The position numbers and the translations under genes were made by a program. Shown here in pieces: positions 21,697 to 33,420 of a stretch of 64,000 bases of DNA. Every line of letters begins with the position of its first letter. Positions within the stretch are counted from its first letter, which is position 1. The notes beneath the pieces are model-generated. The model was not told the DNA's origin. It did not search any database and saw only the letters and a program-made list of their open reading frames with translations. The DNA comes from Mercurialis annua (taxonomy: Eukaryota; Streptophyta; Magnoliopsida; Malpighiales; Euphorbiaceae). The stretch is from NCBI RefSeq assembly GCF_937616625.2, contig NC_065577.1:3451001-3515000 (forward strand), given 5' to 3'.

Positions 21697-22023
21697 CATT
21701 TTATAGACAAAATTTAGCTGTGAGGTTCTGGTTTCACGTATCAACATTTATATATATATATATATATTGAGAAGTTGCAGTTGGAAAATCAAATTTTTGG
21801 CTGTCAAGTATTATTAAAAATAAAAAAGTTTATAAAACTAAACTACCCAACAATTTCCAAGCAAGATGATATATATTTGTTCTCTTTACTTTTAATATAA
21901 GTACTGAATAAAATAGTAACAAAAATGTCCTAAAAATCGAATCAGATTGAATGGTACTTTCAATTCAGTTTTATTTGATCTGTAAGATAAAGGTAGAAGG
22001 TAGTAACGGCACTGTTACCTTAC
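20934..22023. other. Duplicated intergenic module upstream of LecRK 2
   Basis: About 21690-22010 recurs at 25970-26245 and 47440-47677. The shared words are TTCTGGTTTCA...GTATCAACAT, AAAATGTCCT and AGATTGAATGGTA in the same order. A long AT dinucleotide run lies inside. Confidence 0.65.
21645..21693. repeat. (AT)n microsatellite
   Basis: A pure run of about 24 AT units. A shorter run follows at 21750-21768. Confidence 0.9.
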
Positions 22024-22433
22024 ATGGGGTATAATCAAGTAGAGCTAAGGAATTGACTCAAATCGCAGACAAAAAAAAAAAGAATTGACTCAAATCGACT
22101 CGATTAATATCTCTCGAGTTCGAACTACTCGAGTTAATTATCAAATTCAAACCTCAGAATACTTGGTTCAATAAACTAGCTAACCTAATCGAGTTTTAAT
22201 TAATTAAATATTTTATTTTATATAATTATATATATTTAATAATACTTTGATTTTTATATTAAATTTGAATTTGAAGCTATGCATATAATAAAGTCGAGTC
22301 GAGCTCGAATCTTAAATAATCTATCAAATTGCAGCTGGGACTCCGAAAGTGAAACTCGACCAAGTTCAAGTTGAATTTTAGAACACGGCAGCGTTTCAAG
22401 TTTCAACTCGACTCGATTAAGTTGCTCCCCTAA
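22024..22433 (+). repeat. hAT-like MITE of the GAGTCGAGTCGAGCTC family
   Basis: The left end GGGGTATAATCAAGTAG and the right end (complement TAGGGGAGCAACTTAATC) are related inverted repeats with subterminal TCGAGT motifs. The target duplication has decayed. Confidence 0.6.
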
Positions 22434-22711
22434 ACTTAACTTTCACTCCGGCTAGAAACATGTGAATACTGTCTAAAATTTAATATTGACTAACATTACA
22501 AAATCACACATTCGTCCAGTGGCAAAAAAATTAATCATTATCAACTTCCGATCAACTAAATCCTCACTTTATTGATGAATGCGACAAGAAATAGAATTTT
22601 GCATGAGTGTAAAATTCATCAAAAGCTCAAAAAAGAAAATGCAACAGAAAGAGAATTAACAGGAAAATATTACAATAACTCAAATCTCAAATGGCACTTA
22701 AAACATAATCT
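22434..22711 (-). repeat. Duplicated copy of the RPS15a 3' flank
   Basis: This segment matches 48064-48395, the DNA just downstream of the RPS15a stop codon. Shared stretches include AAAATCACACA...TCGTCCAGTG, CAACTTCCGAT and AATTAACAGGAAAA. No RPS15a exon is present here. It joins directly to the damaged juxtamembrane region of LecRK 3, so the junction explains the loss of that kinase domain. Confidence 0.75.
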
Positions 22712-23708
22712 ATTCTGCATTCTGCGAGTCGTATTTAGATTGCGTTTTGACGCTTCTTCTCATACCTGCAAACCCAAATCGAACACAAACCAATTCCAAT
22801 GACAATTAATAGAACACAGCCATAACTATCAACCCTGTCACCCATCCTGCCAGACCTCTTTTGCCAGGCAGAGGAGGCGAAGGCCCGCCTTGCTGCGGAG
22901 GAGGAGAAGGCGCGCCTTGCTGCGGAAGAGGATAAGGCGCGCCTTGCTGTGGAGGAGGAGACGGTGTAGGGGCTAATACATCCAAGTTTCGAAGACTTGC
23001 ATCGAAAGACCAGGAATGGATGATATGTGACTCAGAAAATAACCCGGTTGAAGCTGAGAAACCAATAGTAACCCGCTCGGGCAAGTAATCTCTCAGGTCA
23101 ATTTTATAACAGAATCCGTGTAGCAAAGTGACATTGTTCTTAAATCCAGTGTAGTCAACGCACATAGTTTTGGATAAGGAATTATAACTAATTCCAGCAT
23201 CCATCCGTCTCCCTTGCACATTAGCGTCCCACGCGGAACTTTTCAACGATTTTAACGTCATGTAATCTATGCCTACATGAGGACCAACTATATCATCCCA
23301 TGGATTATTAAAAACATCAAACTCCACACCAACAAATGGATTAGCTGTTGAGTTTAATGTCATGTAATCTTTAGCAAGGAAGAACACAAGCCCATCGGCG
23401 AAGTTGGTATTGTTCTGCCTGTCGATGGAAAAAGTGAAATTGGTAACGAAATCAGCTAAAATTTCTAAAGGGCCGTCGGTCCAGAGATGAATCTGAGGAA
23501 CATACGTAGCTTGACTGTTCTGAAAAGGTTTGTTTTCTGTAAGACGAATGGCAGACTCAAAATGAGATGCATTTCCTTGGAGCGTTATGTTACGAATATT
23601 AGTTTTATTAAAGGTGTTGAAGCTGAATGACATTGAAGTTGCATCAGAGATTAATAGAAACAAGAGAATTGTGAAAAAAGAAGCGTTGTTTTGATTGATC
23701 AGAGGCAT
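22712..23708 (-). pseudogene. L-type lectin receptor kinase 3, lacking the kinase
   Basis: The copy starts at MPLINQNNAS (ATG complement at 23706-23708); the longer upstream reading is promoter sequence. It has a signal peptide, a complete legume-lectin domain and a proline linker expanded to three PPPQQG-type repeats. A one-base deletion in the membrane segment shifts the frame, and the open frame stops at 22806. The out-of-frame DNA down to about 22712 still matches the membrane helix and juxtamembrane residues of LecRK 2. The kinase is absent because the copy fuses there to duplicated RPS15a flank. It could still give a secreted or weakly membrane-held lectin, but a pseudogene is the safer call. 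Confidence 0.85.
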
Positions 23709-23881
23709 AGTAGAATTGGAAGTTTTTATTTTGAAACCTAAAAGAAACTCAAAAGCAGCACCAAACTTATAGAAAAAAATACAAGTGCAATCAACATGAG
23801 ATGACACAATGAATAATTCCAAAAATATCTCAGTGTCAATTGACTTGGTCTTTCATGCTGAAGAAACCAAGCCTTCTGGAT

Positions 23882-24271
23882 AGGCGTGTAATCTAGTTGA
23901 GTTGAATTTAGCTAAAACACTATCAAGTTCGAGTTTGAATGGACTCTTAACTCTATCGAGTTTCATTTTAGAAGCTCTAGGTCCAACGGAAGTAATTGAG
24001 ACTTGAGCTCACTATCGACTCGATTATCTATATGAATATTTAAAAATTAAATTTTTATCTAAAATAAGTTTATAATTGTAGATGTATATAAGTATAAAGG
24101 GTAAAAAAATTAACTGAAGCTCGATTAGGTTTGCGAACTCATCGAATCAAGTATATGGAGTTCAAACTCGATTATTGACTCAAGTAGCTCGAACTCAAAC
24201 TCGAGTCCATATTAATCTAACCGATTTTGAATATTTTTCAATCCCGTGTAGGCTCGACTTAATTATACCCA
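23882..24271 (-). repeat. hAT-like MITE of the GAGTCGAGTCGAGCTC family, inverted copy
   Basis: It matches 20487-20933 in sequence and in place relative to the lectin kinase gene. It ends in AATTATACCC, where the next element begins. Confidence 0.55.
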
Positions 24272-24935
24272 GGACCGGTCTTAGAAGATATGAGGCCCTA
24301 AGCGATTAGTCTAAGTCTCCTTATAAAATGTCAATTTTCGTCGAATTGTACTAAAAAATATGCTCGTTTTTCACAAAAATCTGCTCTTTTTTTATTTAAT
24401 TTTTTTTACAAAGATATATTTTTATTAAATCATTGATAGATTTTTAGTAGATTTTTGGTAGATTTTTGGTAAAATTTTAAATTTTTTAAAAATGTATTTT
24501 TGTAAAAATAAAATAAAAAAGGCATATTTTGCGTAATTTTTTTATTCAAAAGATAAATACATAAAGATTGATCTTAAACGATTTAAAACATGTAAATTAT
24601 TTGTGATTTTTTTGGTATTAGTACTAAAGAGTTTAATTAATTTTTAAAATAAAAATTAGAAAACCAATTTATTAAAAAAAAACAATATAAATATATATAG
24701 AATTTTAAGGGTTTCATATAAATATGAGCCCCTTAGAGTTTATTTTTCTAATTATTAAAGAGTTTAACTAAATTTTACAATAAATATTGGAACATCTATC
24801 ATCAAAATGATCAATAACTATATATTTTTAAAATATTTAATAGCATAATATTTATTTTTTTAATGGATCCTATAAAAATATGGGGCCTTTTAGAATATGT
24901 GGCCTCGGGCAATGGCCACTAAGACCGGGCCCTTA
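24272..24935. mobile_element. hAT-type non-autonomous element, CAGGRCCG ends
   Basis: Inverted ends CAGGACCGGTCTTAG and its complement-like TAAGACCGGGCCC enclose AT-rich DNA with GAGGCCC and GGGGCC words just inside. It is a relative of the better preserved copy at 61468-62068. No clean target duplication is visible. Confidence 0.6.
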
Positions 24936-25093
24936 TTTGTAGACTCTTTGCTGACCGTTAAATCCCAAAGCTTTATCATAATTGTCTACAAGTCTTATAA
25001 TTGAGTAGCTAAAGTCGACCTACGACAGTTGTATAAATTTGCAGTGTTATAGAAACCAAACTGATTCTTTTGAATTTGCAAAATAAATTTATA

Positions 25094-25341
25094 CTCTTCC
25101 CTTCCTGTTTAAAAAATTTCGTTTGACTTTATACACGGACTAAAAAAATATTTATTATTTTTGTCTTTTTATATTTTATCCCTATTAATGATAGTGGAAT
25201 TTTCCATAATTATTTTAAGATGACTAAATGAAGGATAAAATAGGATATTTATTGCAAAAATATTTTAAAAATAGAAATGAGACTTTTTAAATGGAATATA
25301 CCAAATTAAAATATGGGACTTCTTAAATGGGACGAAGGGAG
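25094..25341. mobile_element. Stowaway-type MITE (Tc1/mariner)
   Basis: The right end read inwards is CTCCCTTCGTCCCATTTAAG and the left end is CTCTTCCCTTCCTGTTTAA, both near the Stowaway consensus CTCCCTCCGTCCC. Each end is flanked by TA, the expected target duplication. Length is 248 bp with no coding capacity. Confidence 0.8.
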
Positions 25342-26245
25342 TATAAAAAAGAAATTTTGGACAGGTTTATATAGTCCAACTGCTAGTTTAACCATCAATT
25401 TTTAAGGTTAGTTGTACTTAACAATTGATTGGTTCAACTAGTTCAACCGGCCGGTGTGATCTGAATTTTTAATCACCGATAAGTTGTTATGAGTCATTAA
25501 TGTTGAAGACTTGCATTGACTTCAAAAAAACAGTTACTCCATATGAAATGATTGTTAAAATAAATGTAATAGCAACCCAATGAAATTTATTTTTCTATTA
25601 TTCTAAGAAACTGCGTTTGAAAACAAAAATATGAACAATGCGCATCGTATCAAATTTGGGGGAAAAGGTGGGTTTGATTTTGGTTACATTTGATTTTTGG
25701 TTGGGTTTGATTTTGGTTAGGTCAAGTTGATTGACATGTCAGCAATATTCTGAATCAATGCGCGGATGTGGCATTTACGGTGGCACAATTTTTGATTTTT
25801 TTTTTAAAAATTGACTATAACCAACACAAAAACATTCATAATGGGCTAGATAAGACGAGCTCGAAAAATTTGGTTATAACTGATTTCAAACGCTTAGTTT
25901 TGTTATTTTTACCCAAATAAATAAATTAGAGTCTTAAAAAATAAAAAATAATTATTTCATCTTTTTAAAAAATAGACATGCTATTTAATGTGTATTTCAT
26001 TTTACAGACAAAATATAGCTGTTTGGTACCTATGGTTTCAAGTATCAACATCTCTATATATAATTTGTTTCATTTACTTTTAGTATTAATACAAAATAAA
26101 CTTGTAACAAAATATCTTGAGAATCGAACCAGATTGAATGGTAAATTGGTAATTTCAATTCAGTTTGATTTGATTAGTGATATCTTTCTTTAAAAGATAG
26201 AATAAAGGTAAGAAGGCGGTAACTAGACCGTTAATGCTTACCTTA
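25342..26245. other. Duplicated intergenic module upstream of LecRK 3
   Basis: The interval holds a copy of the module at 21690-22010 (here about 25970-26245). Before it lies AT-rich DNA including a CAACTAGTTCAACCGGCCGG stretch that recurs near 46980. Confidence 0.6.
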
Positions 26246-26470
26246 CTAGGGGTAATAATCGAGTAGAGCTTAGAAACTGACTCAAAATTGACTCGAGTAA
26301 TATCTTCTGAATTTGAACTGCTCAAGTTAATTACCAAATAAACTTCGAGCTTCAAAATACTCAGTTCAATAAACTTATTAGCTTGATTGAGCTTTGATTG
26401 ATTCCATGTTTTATCTTTTATAATTTATCTAAATACACTATCATCTTGAACTTCAAATAAAGATTAAACG
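26246..26470 (+). repeat. hAT-like MITE of the GAGTCGAGTCGAGCTC family, truncated
   Basis: The left end TAGGGGTAATAATCGAG is the best preserved of the family. The right half is lost, and similarity fades by about 26470. Confidence 0.55.
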
Positions 26471-26870
26471 CATTTTGATGAATGAATTGACTATAAATTG
26501 TCAAATGACAATTTTTAATATAAAATTGATTTATTATTTTAGTGAACATTTTTTCTTATTAATTAATATTAACATTTATAAATTGTGAAATATGGAAGGT
26601 TAAACTCATAGAATTTTATAATTAATTAATGTTTATAGGTAATTTAATATAAAGAGATTCTAATATTTAATCAACAATATTTTAGAAATGTATCAATAAT
26701 TTCTTTTAATGAGTAATTAATGCTTATAAGTAATTTAGTATAAAGAGTTTTCACAAGGGTTTAGCATACAAACTAAGTGTTTCAAGGTCAAGAAACAAAA
26801 CAACCAGAAAACAAATTGAATTTTAACAACAAAATAAATTTACAATCAAAAGTGAATAAATCATGATAGC
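26471..26870. other. AT-rich spacer 3' of LecRK 4
   Basis: No gene or element end is recognised. A short internal repeat (TTTAATGAGTAATTAATGC-like) is present. Confidence 0.4.
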
Positions 26871-28759
26871 TTTGGAACATTATTCTAATAGAAGATCAGG
26901 CAATAGAAACAAAATTTAGCACATTGATTACGTTCCTCATCGAATGTCGCATCGAAGGATCGGGACGAGCACACCAAAGTCCGACAGTCATCAAGCATCC
27001 CATCTGTCTCTCAATGAAATTTCGCTGCAATTTTTTATCAACCGCATCAAATAGTTCTCTGTATTAGTAAAACTCCCATACCTACTTCCCAATATGTACT
27101 TGGCTCCCATCTTCTCGATTTGGAGAAATGGCTTTTTTCCACTCGCTATTTCCAACACCGAAGCTATACACATCCGACTCTTTGCTCAACTTGCATATTT
27201 TGAGACATTCAGGAGCCAAGTATCCTAGCTTCCGCCAGTTAATGCTTGAGATGGAGCATTGTGATCGACAATCCAAGCCACCAAAATCTCCGAGTGTGGG
27301 TTTGAATTCTAAATCCAACATCACATTACTCGACTTGATATCTCTATGTAACACACACACTCTTTATCCGTATTGCAAGTAGTCCAACACGGATGCTAAT
27401 AGCGGTGCAATTGTGTATCTCTGCTCCCAATTCAACTAGTTTTGTTGCCGAAGAGATGGAAGTCTATGCTACGATTAGGCAAGTAATCATTAACTATAGC
27501 CATGTCTTTCTTTTCGTGACACCAACCAATTAGTTGAATCAAATTCTTATGACGGACTTGGCTAATGATAGTTATTTCAGCTATATACTCGGACATTCCT
27601 TGAACGTAAGTGCTAGATATTCTCTTAATAACAACATATTTATTCAAATCTTTCAAAAAAAAAAACCTTGAAAGCAGCACCAAATCCTCCCACACCGAGC
27701 TTTTGTTCCTTGCCGAAGTTGTTGGTTGTAGAAGCCAAATATCATATGATATATACTTAGCTACAATCAGATTGATTGAATCCATTTCTGAATCATGTGA
27801 GTCGTCTTCAGATTGTATGTTATGCTTCTTCTTGTACGAGTAAACCCAAACCCAAATCCAACACAATGACAATGACAATTAATACAACAACACAACTACC
27901 AATTATCAGCCCTATCGCCCATCCTGCCAGACCTATTTGGCCAGACGGCGGAGAAGGAGGCATGCCTTGCTGCAGAGGAGGAGAAGGTGTGCCTTGCTGC
28001 GGAGGAGAAGAAGGTCTATAGGCTAATACATCCAAGTTTTGAAGACTTGCATTTGAAGACCAGGAAGAGACGATATGTGACGCAGAAAATAACCCGGTTG
28101 AAGTTGAGAAACTAACAGTAAACCTATCCGGGCAAGTAATCTCTCAAATCAACTTTAGAGCAGAAACTCTGTAGCAAAGTGACATTATTCGGAAATCCAG
28201 TGTAGTCAACACACATAGTTTTGGAAAAGGAATTATAACTAATTCCATCATTCATTCGCCTCCCTTCCACATTAGCATCCCACAACAAAAAAATTAATGA
28301 TTTTAACGTCATGTAATCTATGCCTATATGAGGACCACCTATATTATCCCATGGATTATTAAAAACATGAAACTCCACACCAACAAATGGATTATCTATT
28401 GAGTTTAATGTCATGTAATCTCTAACAAGGAAGAACACAAGCCCGTCAACATAGTTAGTATTGTTCTGTCTATCGATGGAAAAAGTGAAATTGGTAATGA
28501 AATAAGCTATACTTTCTGAAGGGCTGTTGGTCCAACGATGAATCGAACGAGCATATGTAGCTTGACTGGTCTGAAAAAGCTTGTTTTTTGTAAGACGAAC
28601 GACAGACTAAAAATGAGAAGCATTGCCTGAGATTTTTATATTATGAATATTTGTTTCATTAAAGGTGTTGAAGCTGAATGATATTGAAGTTGCACCGGAG
28701 ACTAATAAAAACAAGAAAATTGTGAAAAAAGAAGCACTATTTGGGATGATCGAAGGCAT
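26871..28759 (-). pseudogene. L-type lectin receptor kinase 4, decayed full-length copy
   Basis: Remnants of the whole gene remain in order on the minus strand: signal peptide (ATG at 28757-28759), lectin domain (28124-28620), proline linker and membrane helix (27820-28035), kinase N-lobe with GWCHEKKDM (27432-27810), HRDIKSSNVMLD (near 27330) and the C-lobe end (26880-27173). Stops and frameshifts separate the pieces. A run of A residues broke the N-lobe at about 27655. The DFG motif is damaged (GDFGGLD). The copy cannot make a receptor. Confidence 0.9.
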
Positions 28760-29444
28760 TGTAGAATTGGAAGTTTTGTTTGAAACCTAAAAGAAACTTA
28801 AAAGCAACACCAAAATTATAGAAAAGATATAAGTACAATTAAATTGAGATGACATAAGTACTAAGTCTTTAGTTTGACTTGATATTTCATGCTGAGGAAA
28901 GAAAGCCTTATGAACTTTTGCTGACAGCTAAATAGCAGAGGTTTATTCTAATTGACTGTAAGTCTAGCTAAGTAAACCTGTAACAGTTGTATAATAGTAG
29001 TGTTTTAAAAATCGAACCGGTGGCCAAACATGTAAAGCCAGTGGCTCTCGATTCAACTGCCCTTTGATCTGATTGAGTAAATTTATATATGAAAAAATGT
29101 GAACAAGTTCATAGTCTAACTGTCGGTTCAAGCTTGTCGAATGCTCTTGCATTTGACAGAACAGCTAGCGTGTTTCTCATACAACCAGCCGGTACAGTCC
29201 AGTCCTTTAATCATACATAACTAGTTTAGGGGAAGGTTGAGTAAGAAATTCATAACCTAACTCATTGGGTGATATGAGTCTCTCATTCGATGCTGAAGTG
29301 CCTTGGGGCCAACTTGACTTAGAAAAAGTCTTGAACTTAAAAATTTAATGACTTCTCTATCGCAAATAAAAAACAATCAAGGAGCTTTTATTGCTTCAAT
29401 CGAAACGACATGAATGCATATAATAGGAACTTCAGATTCACAAA
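28760..29444. other. Duplicated upstream flank of LecRK 4
   Basis: It matches the upstream regions of LecRK 3 and 5, including the promoter-proximal stretch and AATTCATAACCTAACTC. The match to 47225-47290 ends exactly where Copia sequence starts, at about 29445. Confidence 0.6.
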
Positions 29445-31620
29445 GTGTGCAATATGAGGTTTTATATAACAAATTACCAGTTTATGATTTTATTAAAGTC
29501 TTTGGTTGTTTAGCATATGCATCAACTTTACTTGTTCATAAACATAAATTTACTCCTAGAGCAACAAAATGTATATTTCTTGGGTTTCCAGAAAATACAA
29601 AAGGTTACAGGTTGTTTGACATTCAAGCTAGACATGTTTTTATTTCAAGAAATGTGAGGTTCTATGAGCATCTTTTTCCATCTAAAGAATCTGGTATTGA
29701 ATCTTTATCCTATTCTTCTTTAGTTTTACCTACTACTGTTGAGTCTGTTGATATTGATTTAGATTTACCTAGAACTAGAGTTAATGCAGATTTGGATTTG
29801 TCAAGTTATAGAACTAATGAGGTAATTTTCTCTGATATAACTAATATTCCTGTAAATGAATTTGTGTCTTCTATTCCTGTAAATGAATCTGGTATTTTGC
29901 CTGCATCTTCTAGCATACCAGTTATTAGGAAATCAACTAGAGTCATAAACAGACCAAATTTCCTGAAAGATTATATCCATAATCTACCTAGGACAAATTC
30001 CATTCTGACTACACCACATAGTTTGTCCAAAGTATTTACTTATGATAGACTTAATCTGACTCATAAGATTTTCTCAATCACAATTGATTCAATGAAAGAA
30101 CCTAAGACTTATAATGAAGCTGTCAAATTTGAGTGTTGGAGAGTAGCAATGCAGCAAGAATTAGATGCATTAAAGCTAAATAATACATGGGAAATAGTTG
30201 AAATGCCTAAGGATAAAACACCAATAGGTTGTAAATGGGTTTTTAAAATTAAATATAATAGTGATGGGTCAGTTGAAAGGTATAAGGCACGTTTAGTTGC
30301 TAAAGGTTACACACAACAAAATGGAATTGACTATACTGAAACTTTTTCACCTGTTGCAAAGATGACTACTATTCGTGTAATTTTGGTTATAGCAGTAGCA
30401 AGAAATTGGTTTTTACAACAGCTAGATATCAATAATGCATTTCTGCATGGGGATCTACATGAGGAGGTGTTTATGCAGCTACCTCTTGGATTACAAGCAG
30501 CACAGCCTGGTTTAGTGTGTAAACTCACTAAGTCACTTTATGGACTCAAGCAAGCAAGCAGACAGTGGAATAAGAAGTTGACAGATGCTTTAGTGTCACA
30601 AGGTTTCATTCAAGCAACTTCAGATACTTCATTATTTACAAAGAAAAATGGTACATCCTTTAAAGCATTACTGGTATATGTTGATGATGTGATATTGACT
30701 GGAAATGATCAAGAAAGTATAAGTGCTATCAAGGATTACTTAGACACAACATTCAAGATCAAGGACCTAGGCTTATTAAAGTTCTTTCTTGGTTTGGAAG
30801 TAGCAAGGACCACATCTGGAATTAATTTATGCCAGAAAAAGTATGTATTGGATTTATTAAAAGAGACTGGATACATAGGTTCAAAACCTGCATCTACACC
30901 TATGACATCTGCAACAAGGTTAGTCAAAAATGATAGTGCTGCTTATGAAGACATTACTGGGTACATAAAGTTGGTTGGAAAGTTAATTTATTTGTTCAGT
31001 ACTAGACCTGACATATCATACCCAGTTCAACAATTATCTCAATATTTAGACTGTCCAACAAAAGCACATTATGCTGCAATATCAAGAATCTGAGATATTT
31101 GAAGAAGGATCCAGGTCAAGCGATATTCTTTCCAGCTACAAATGACATAAAGTTAAAAGTTTTTTCAGATTCTGATTGGGGAACATGTTTAGACAGCAGA
31201 AGATCCATTTCAGGATTCTGTATTTTTTTAGGAAATTCTTTGATAACATGGAAAACAAAGAAGCAGCCTAAAGTATCTAAGTCCAGTTCAGAGGCAGAAT
31301 ACTGAGCCTTGGCAAATATAACATGTGAAATACAATGGTTAGCATATCTGTTAAAATATTTACAAGTAGAAGATGCTACACTAGCCTTAGTGTAATGTGA
31401 TAACCAGTCAGCATGTTATCTAGCACACAATCCAGTCTTCCATGAACGCACGAAGCGCATAGAAATAGATTGTCACATAGTTAGACAGAAGCTTCAAATA
31501 GGCCTGATTCACTTGTTTCCAATCTCTTCTGATCAGCAATTAGCTGATTTCTTCACAAAACCGCTGCCAACAACTTCATTTCTCTTTTTTCTATCCAAGC
31601 TGGGTATACACAGTGTATAT
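29445..31620 (+). pseudogene. Copia integrase C-terminus, reverse transcriptase and RNase H, broken
   Basis: The long frame to 31093 starts in the integrase C-terminal region (YNKLPVYDFIKVFGCLAY). It contains the reverse transcriptase with WKWVFKIKYNSDG-type motifs, QLDINNAFLHGDL and the catalytic YVDD in LLVYVDDVILTGND. A frameshift at about 31090 and in-frame stops at 31303 and 31394 break the RNase H part (FSDSDWGTCLDSRRSISG, SSSEAEY). The first 10 residues of the open frame, from 29414, are host flank. Confidence 0.88.
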
Positions 31621-31640
31621 ACTCCATCTTGAGGGGGGGA

Positions 31641-31930
31641 TAATAAACTATAGAAGAGTAGAAAAAAAGAGCAAGAATGGAAGAGGAAAAGAATCAAAGG
31701 ATCAACATTAGTTAAATTAGTTATGTGTAAAATAATGTGTTTATAACTGAATTCAAATCAGTTAAACACAATATAGTTGTTAGATAATTAAGCCAGTAGA
31801 ATTAAAACACGTGTTCCATAATAACAGAGTGTTTCTGTATAAATTGTAAAAGCTGATTCTTCAGTGGTTAATGAGAAATTCTCTTTTCTTCTTTATCTCT
31901 TCTAATTCTTCATAAAATTTAACAAATTCG
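31641..31930 (+). repeat. Probable 3' LTR of the truncated Copia element
   Basis: The sequence directly after the polypurine tract starts TAATAAACTATAG. It holds a TATA-like TGTATAAATTG near 31836 and a CT-rich downstream part, as LTRs do. The right end cannot be fixed without a second LTR. Confidence 0.5.
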
Positions 31931-31950
31931 TTTTGATTCTATCAATTTTT

Positions 31951-32829
31951 CAAAATTAATTTATTTATATCTAAAATTGCTATTGGATATGTTTATTTTA
32001 AAAAAAATTGACAAGAAAAAGAATTGTCAATTGGAATGTCACATAGTTCGGATAAATCAATTTTAAAAAAAAATACCAAGTTGATTTTGAAAAATGGGAT
32101 AGATTCCCAATAAATTGGTTAAATTGTAATAGATTTACAAATTTTAAAAGGTTTGTAAAGATTTTTAAAATGTTAAAAAGGATTGACTTTTTAATACTAT
32201 TCGGCCTTTAAAATTTTATCTTTTAAAATAAACTAACTACCAATAATTTATTGAAAAAAAATACTAAGTTGGTCAAATGTCATATAATCAAAACTAAAAT
32301 AATCGGGTAGCTAAATAAAAAAAACATCTAAATTAATAAGATAAATAAACTTTTATTAATTATTAATTTTTAAAAATAATTAAACAAAAATAAATATAAA
32401 TCGTAATGTTTATAATTATTTTTTTTGACAAATAATTTTTTTTCTATTCTATTATTAGAATTCAAAGACTGTAATGTGTATTAATGAGGATAAATTATAA
32501 ACATTAGATTTCTTAAGATTTGATAAAGATAGAGATTGAAATTCTTATCAATCTTTTTTAATAATCATTCAATAAAAAATATTATAAATCTATATAAAAT
32601 TTGACAATTATGCATAACATTTATTATTGTCTAATAGAAAAATTAAAAATTGAGGACGATTGGTAAAGAAAATAATTAAAAAAATAGTATTTGTCTATAT
32701 TTAATGTAATATGAAAAAAAATAGTATATTATATATAATTAAAAATAAATTAATAAAATCATGGCTTTTTTAGAATTTTAATATATAATTTTTTTATCTG
32801 TTTATATTGTAGAAAATTTGTAATACATA
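31951..32829. other. AT-rich intergenic DNA
   Basis: Nothing recognisable is present, only poly(A)/poly(T)-rich sequence. Confidence 0.5.
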
Positions 32830-33250
32830 TGCCTCGCTTGGTTGGGGATAAATACGCTAGGAAAGTTGTACTTCCCGGAAAGTAGCAAATATTTTTTACT
32901 GGGTTCAATTTATACATTCTACTTCCCGGGAAGTTGGATGTTTGACTTCCCTTTAACTAGGGAAGTAACTTCCCTAGCAAAACCCAAGGAAGTAGAACTT
33001 TTCTAGCACTTTTGTTGTATTTTCCTAATTTAACCTTAACTTTCTCTTTCTTTTTTTCTTTTTAAATTTATATAAAAATTATCATGGGACATTTTTGTCT
33101 TTTAATTAAAAATTAGTTTCGTACTTCCCGGGAAGTAAAAATCAAAACAAGCAATATTTATCAACTTGCTGAGAAGTTAACTTCCCAGGAACTATACTTC
33201 CCGGGAAGTTAACTTCCCGGGAATTGCTATAAAACGAACCAAGCGAGGCC
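32830..33250. mobile_element. Tourist/Harbinger-like MITE with internal CCCGGG palindromes
   Basis: Inverted ends GCCTCGCTTGGTT at both sides are flanked by a possible 3-bp duplication ata (32827-32829, 33251-33253). The interior holds several full or partial copies of the palindrome ACTTCCCGGGAAGT in both halves. It has no coding capacity. The superfamily call rests on the CGCTTGGTT-type end and the 3-bp duplication. Confidence 0.6.
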
Positions 33251-33420
33251 ATAGATATGTTTGTGTCCCTAGATATATAAAATATATAGTATCTAAAAAT
33301 TTATATAGATTATATAGAATTTTTATAATTATTAATTAGATATTTTAAATTAAAATCAATAAAAAAAATTAATATTAATAATAAATTTAAATAAAAATCG
33401 TGTAACGCGCGGGTCTAACG

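Larger units (their letters stand above)
29445..31950 (+). mobile_element. 5'-truncated Copia retrotransposon
   Basis: The copy begins inside integrase and runs to a polypurine tract (CTTGAGGGGGGGA, 31631-31640) and a probable 3' LTR. The 5' LTR, gag, protease and integrase core are absent. There is no sequence match to the Copia element at 1.6-11 kb beyond shared family motifs, so it is a different lineage. Confidence 0.88.
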
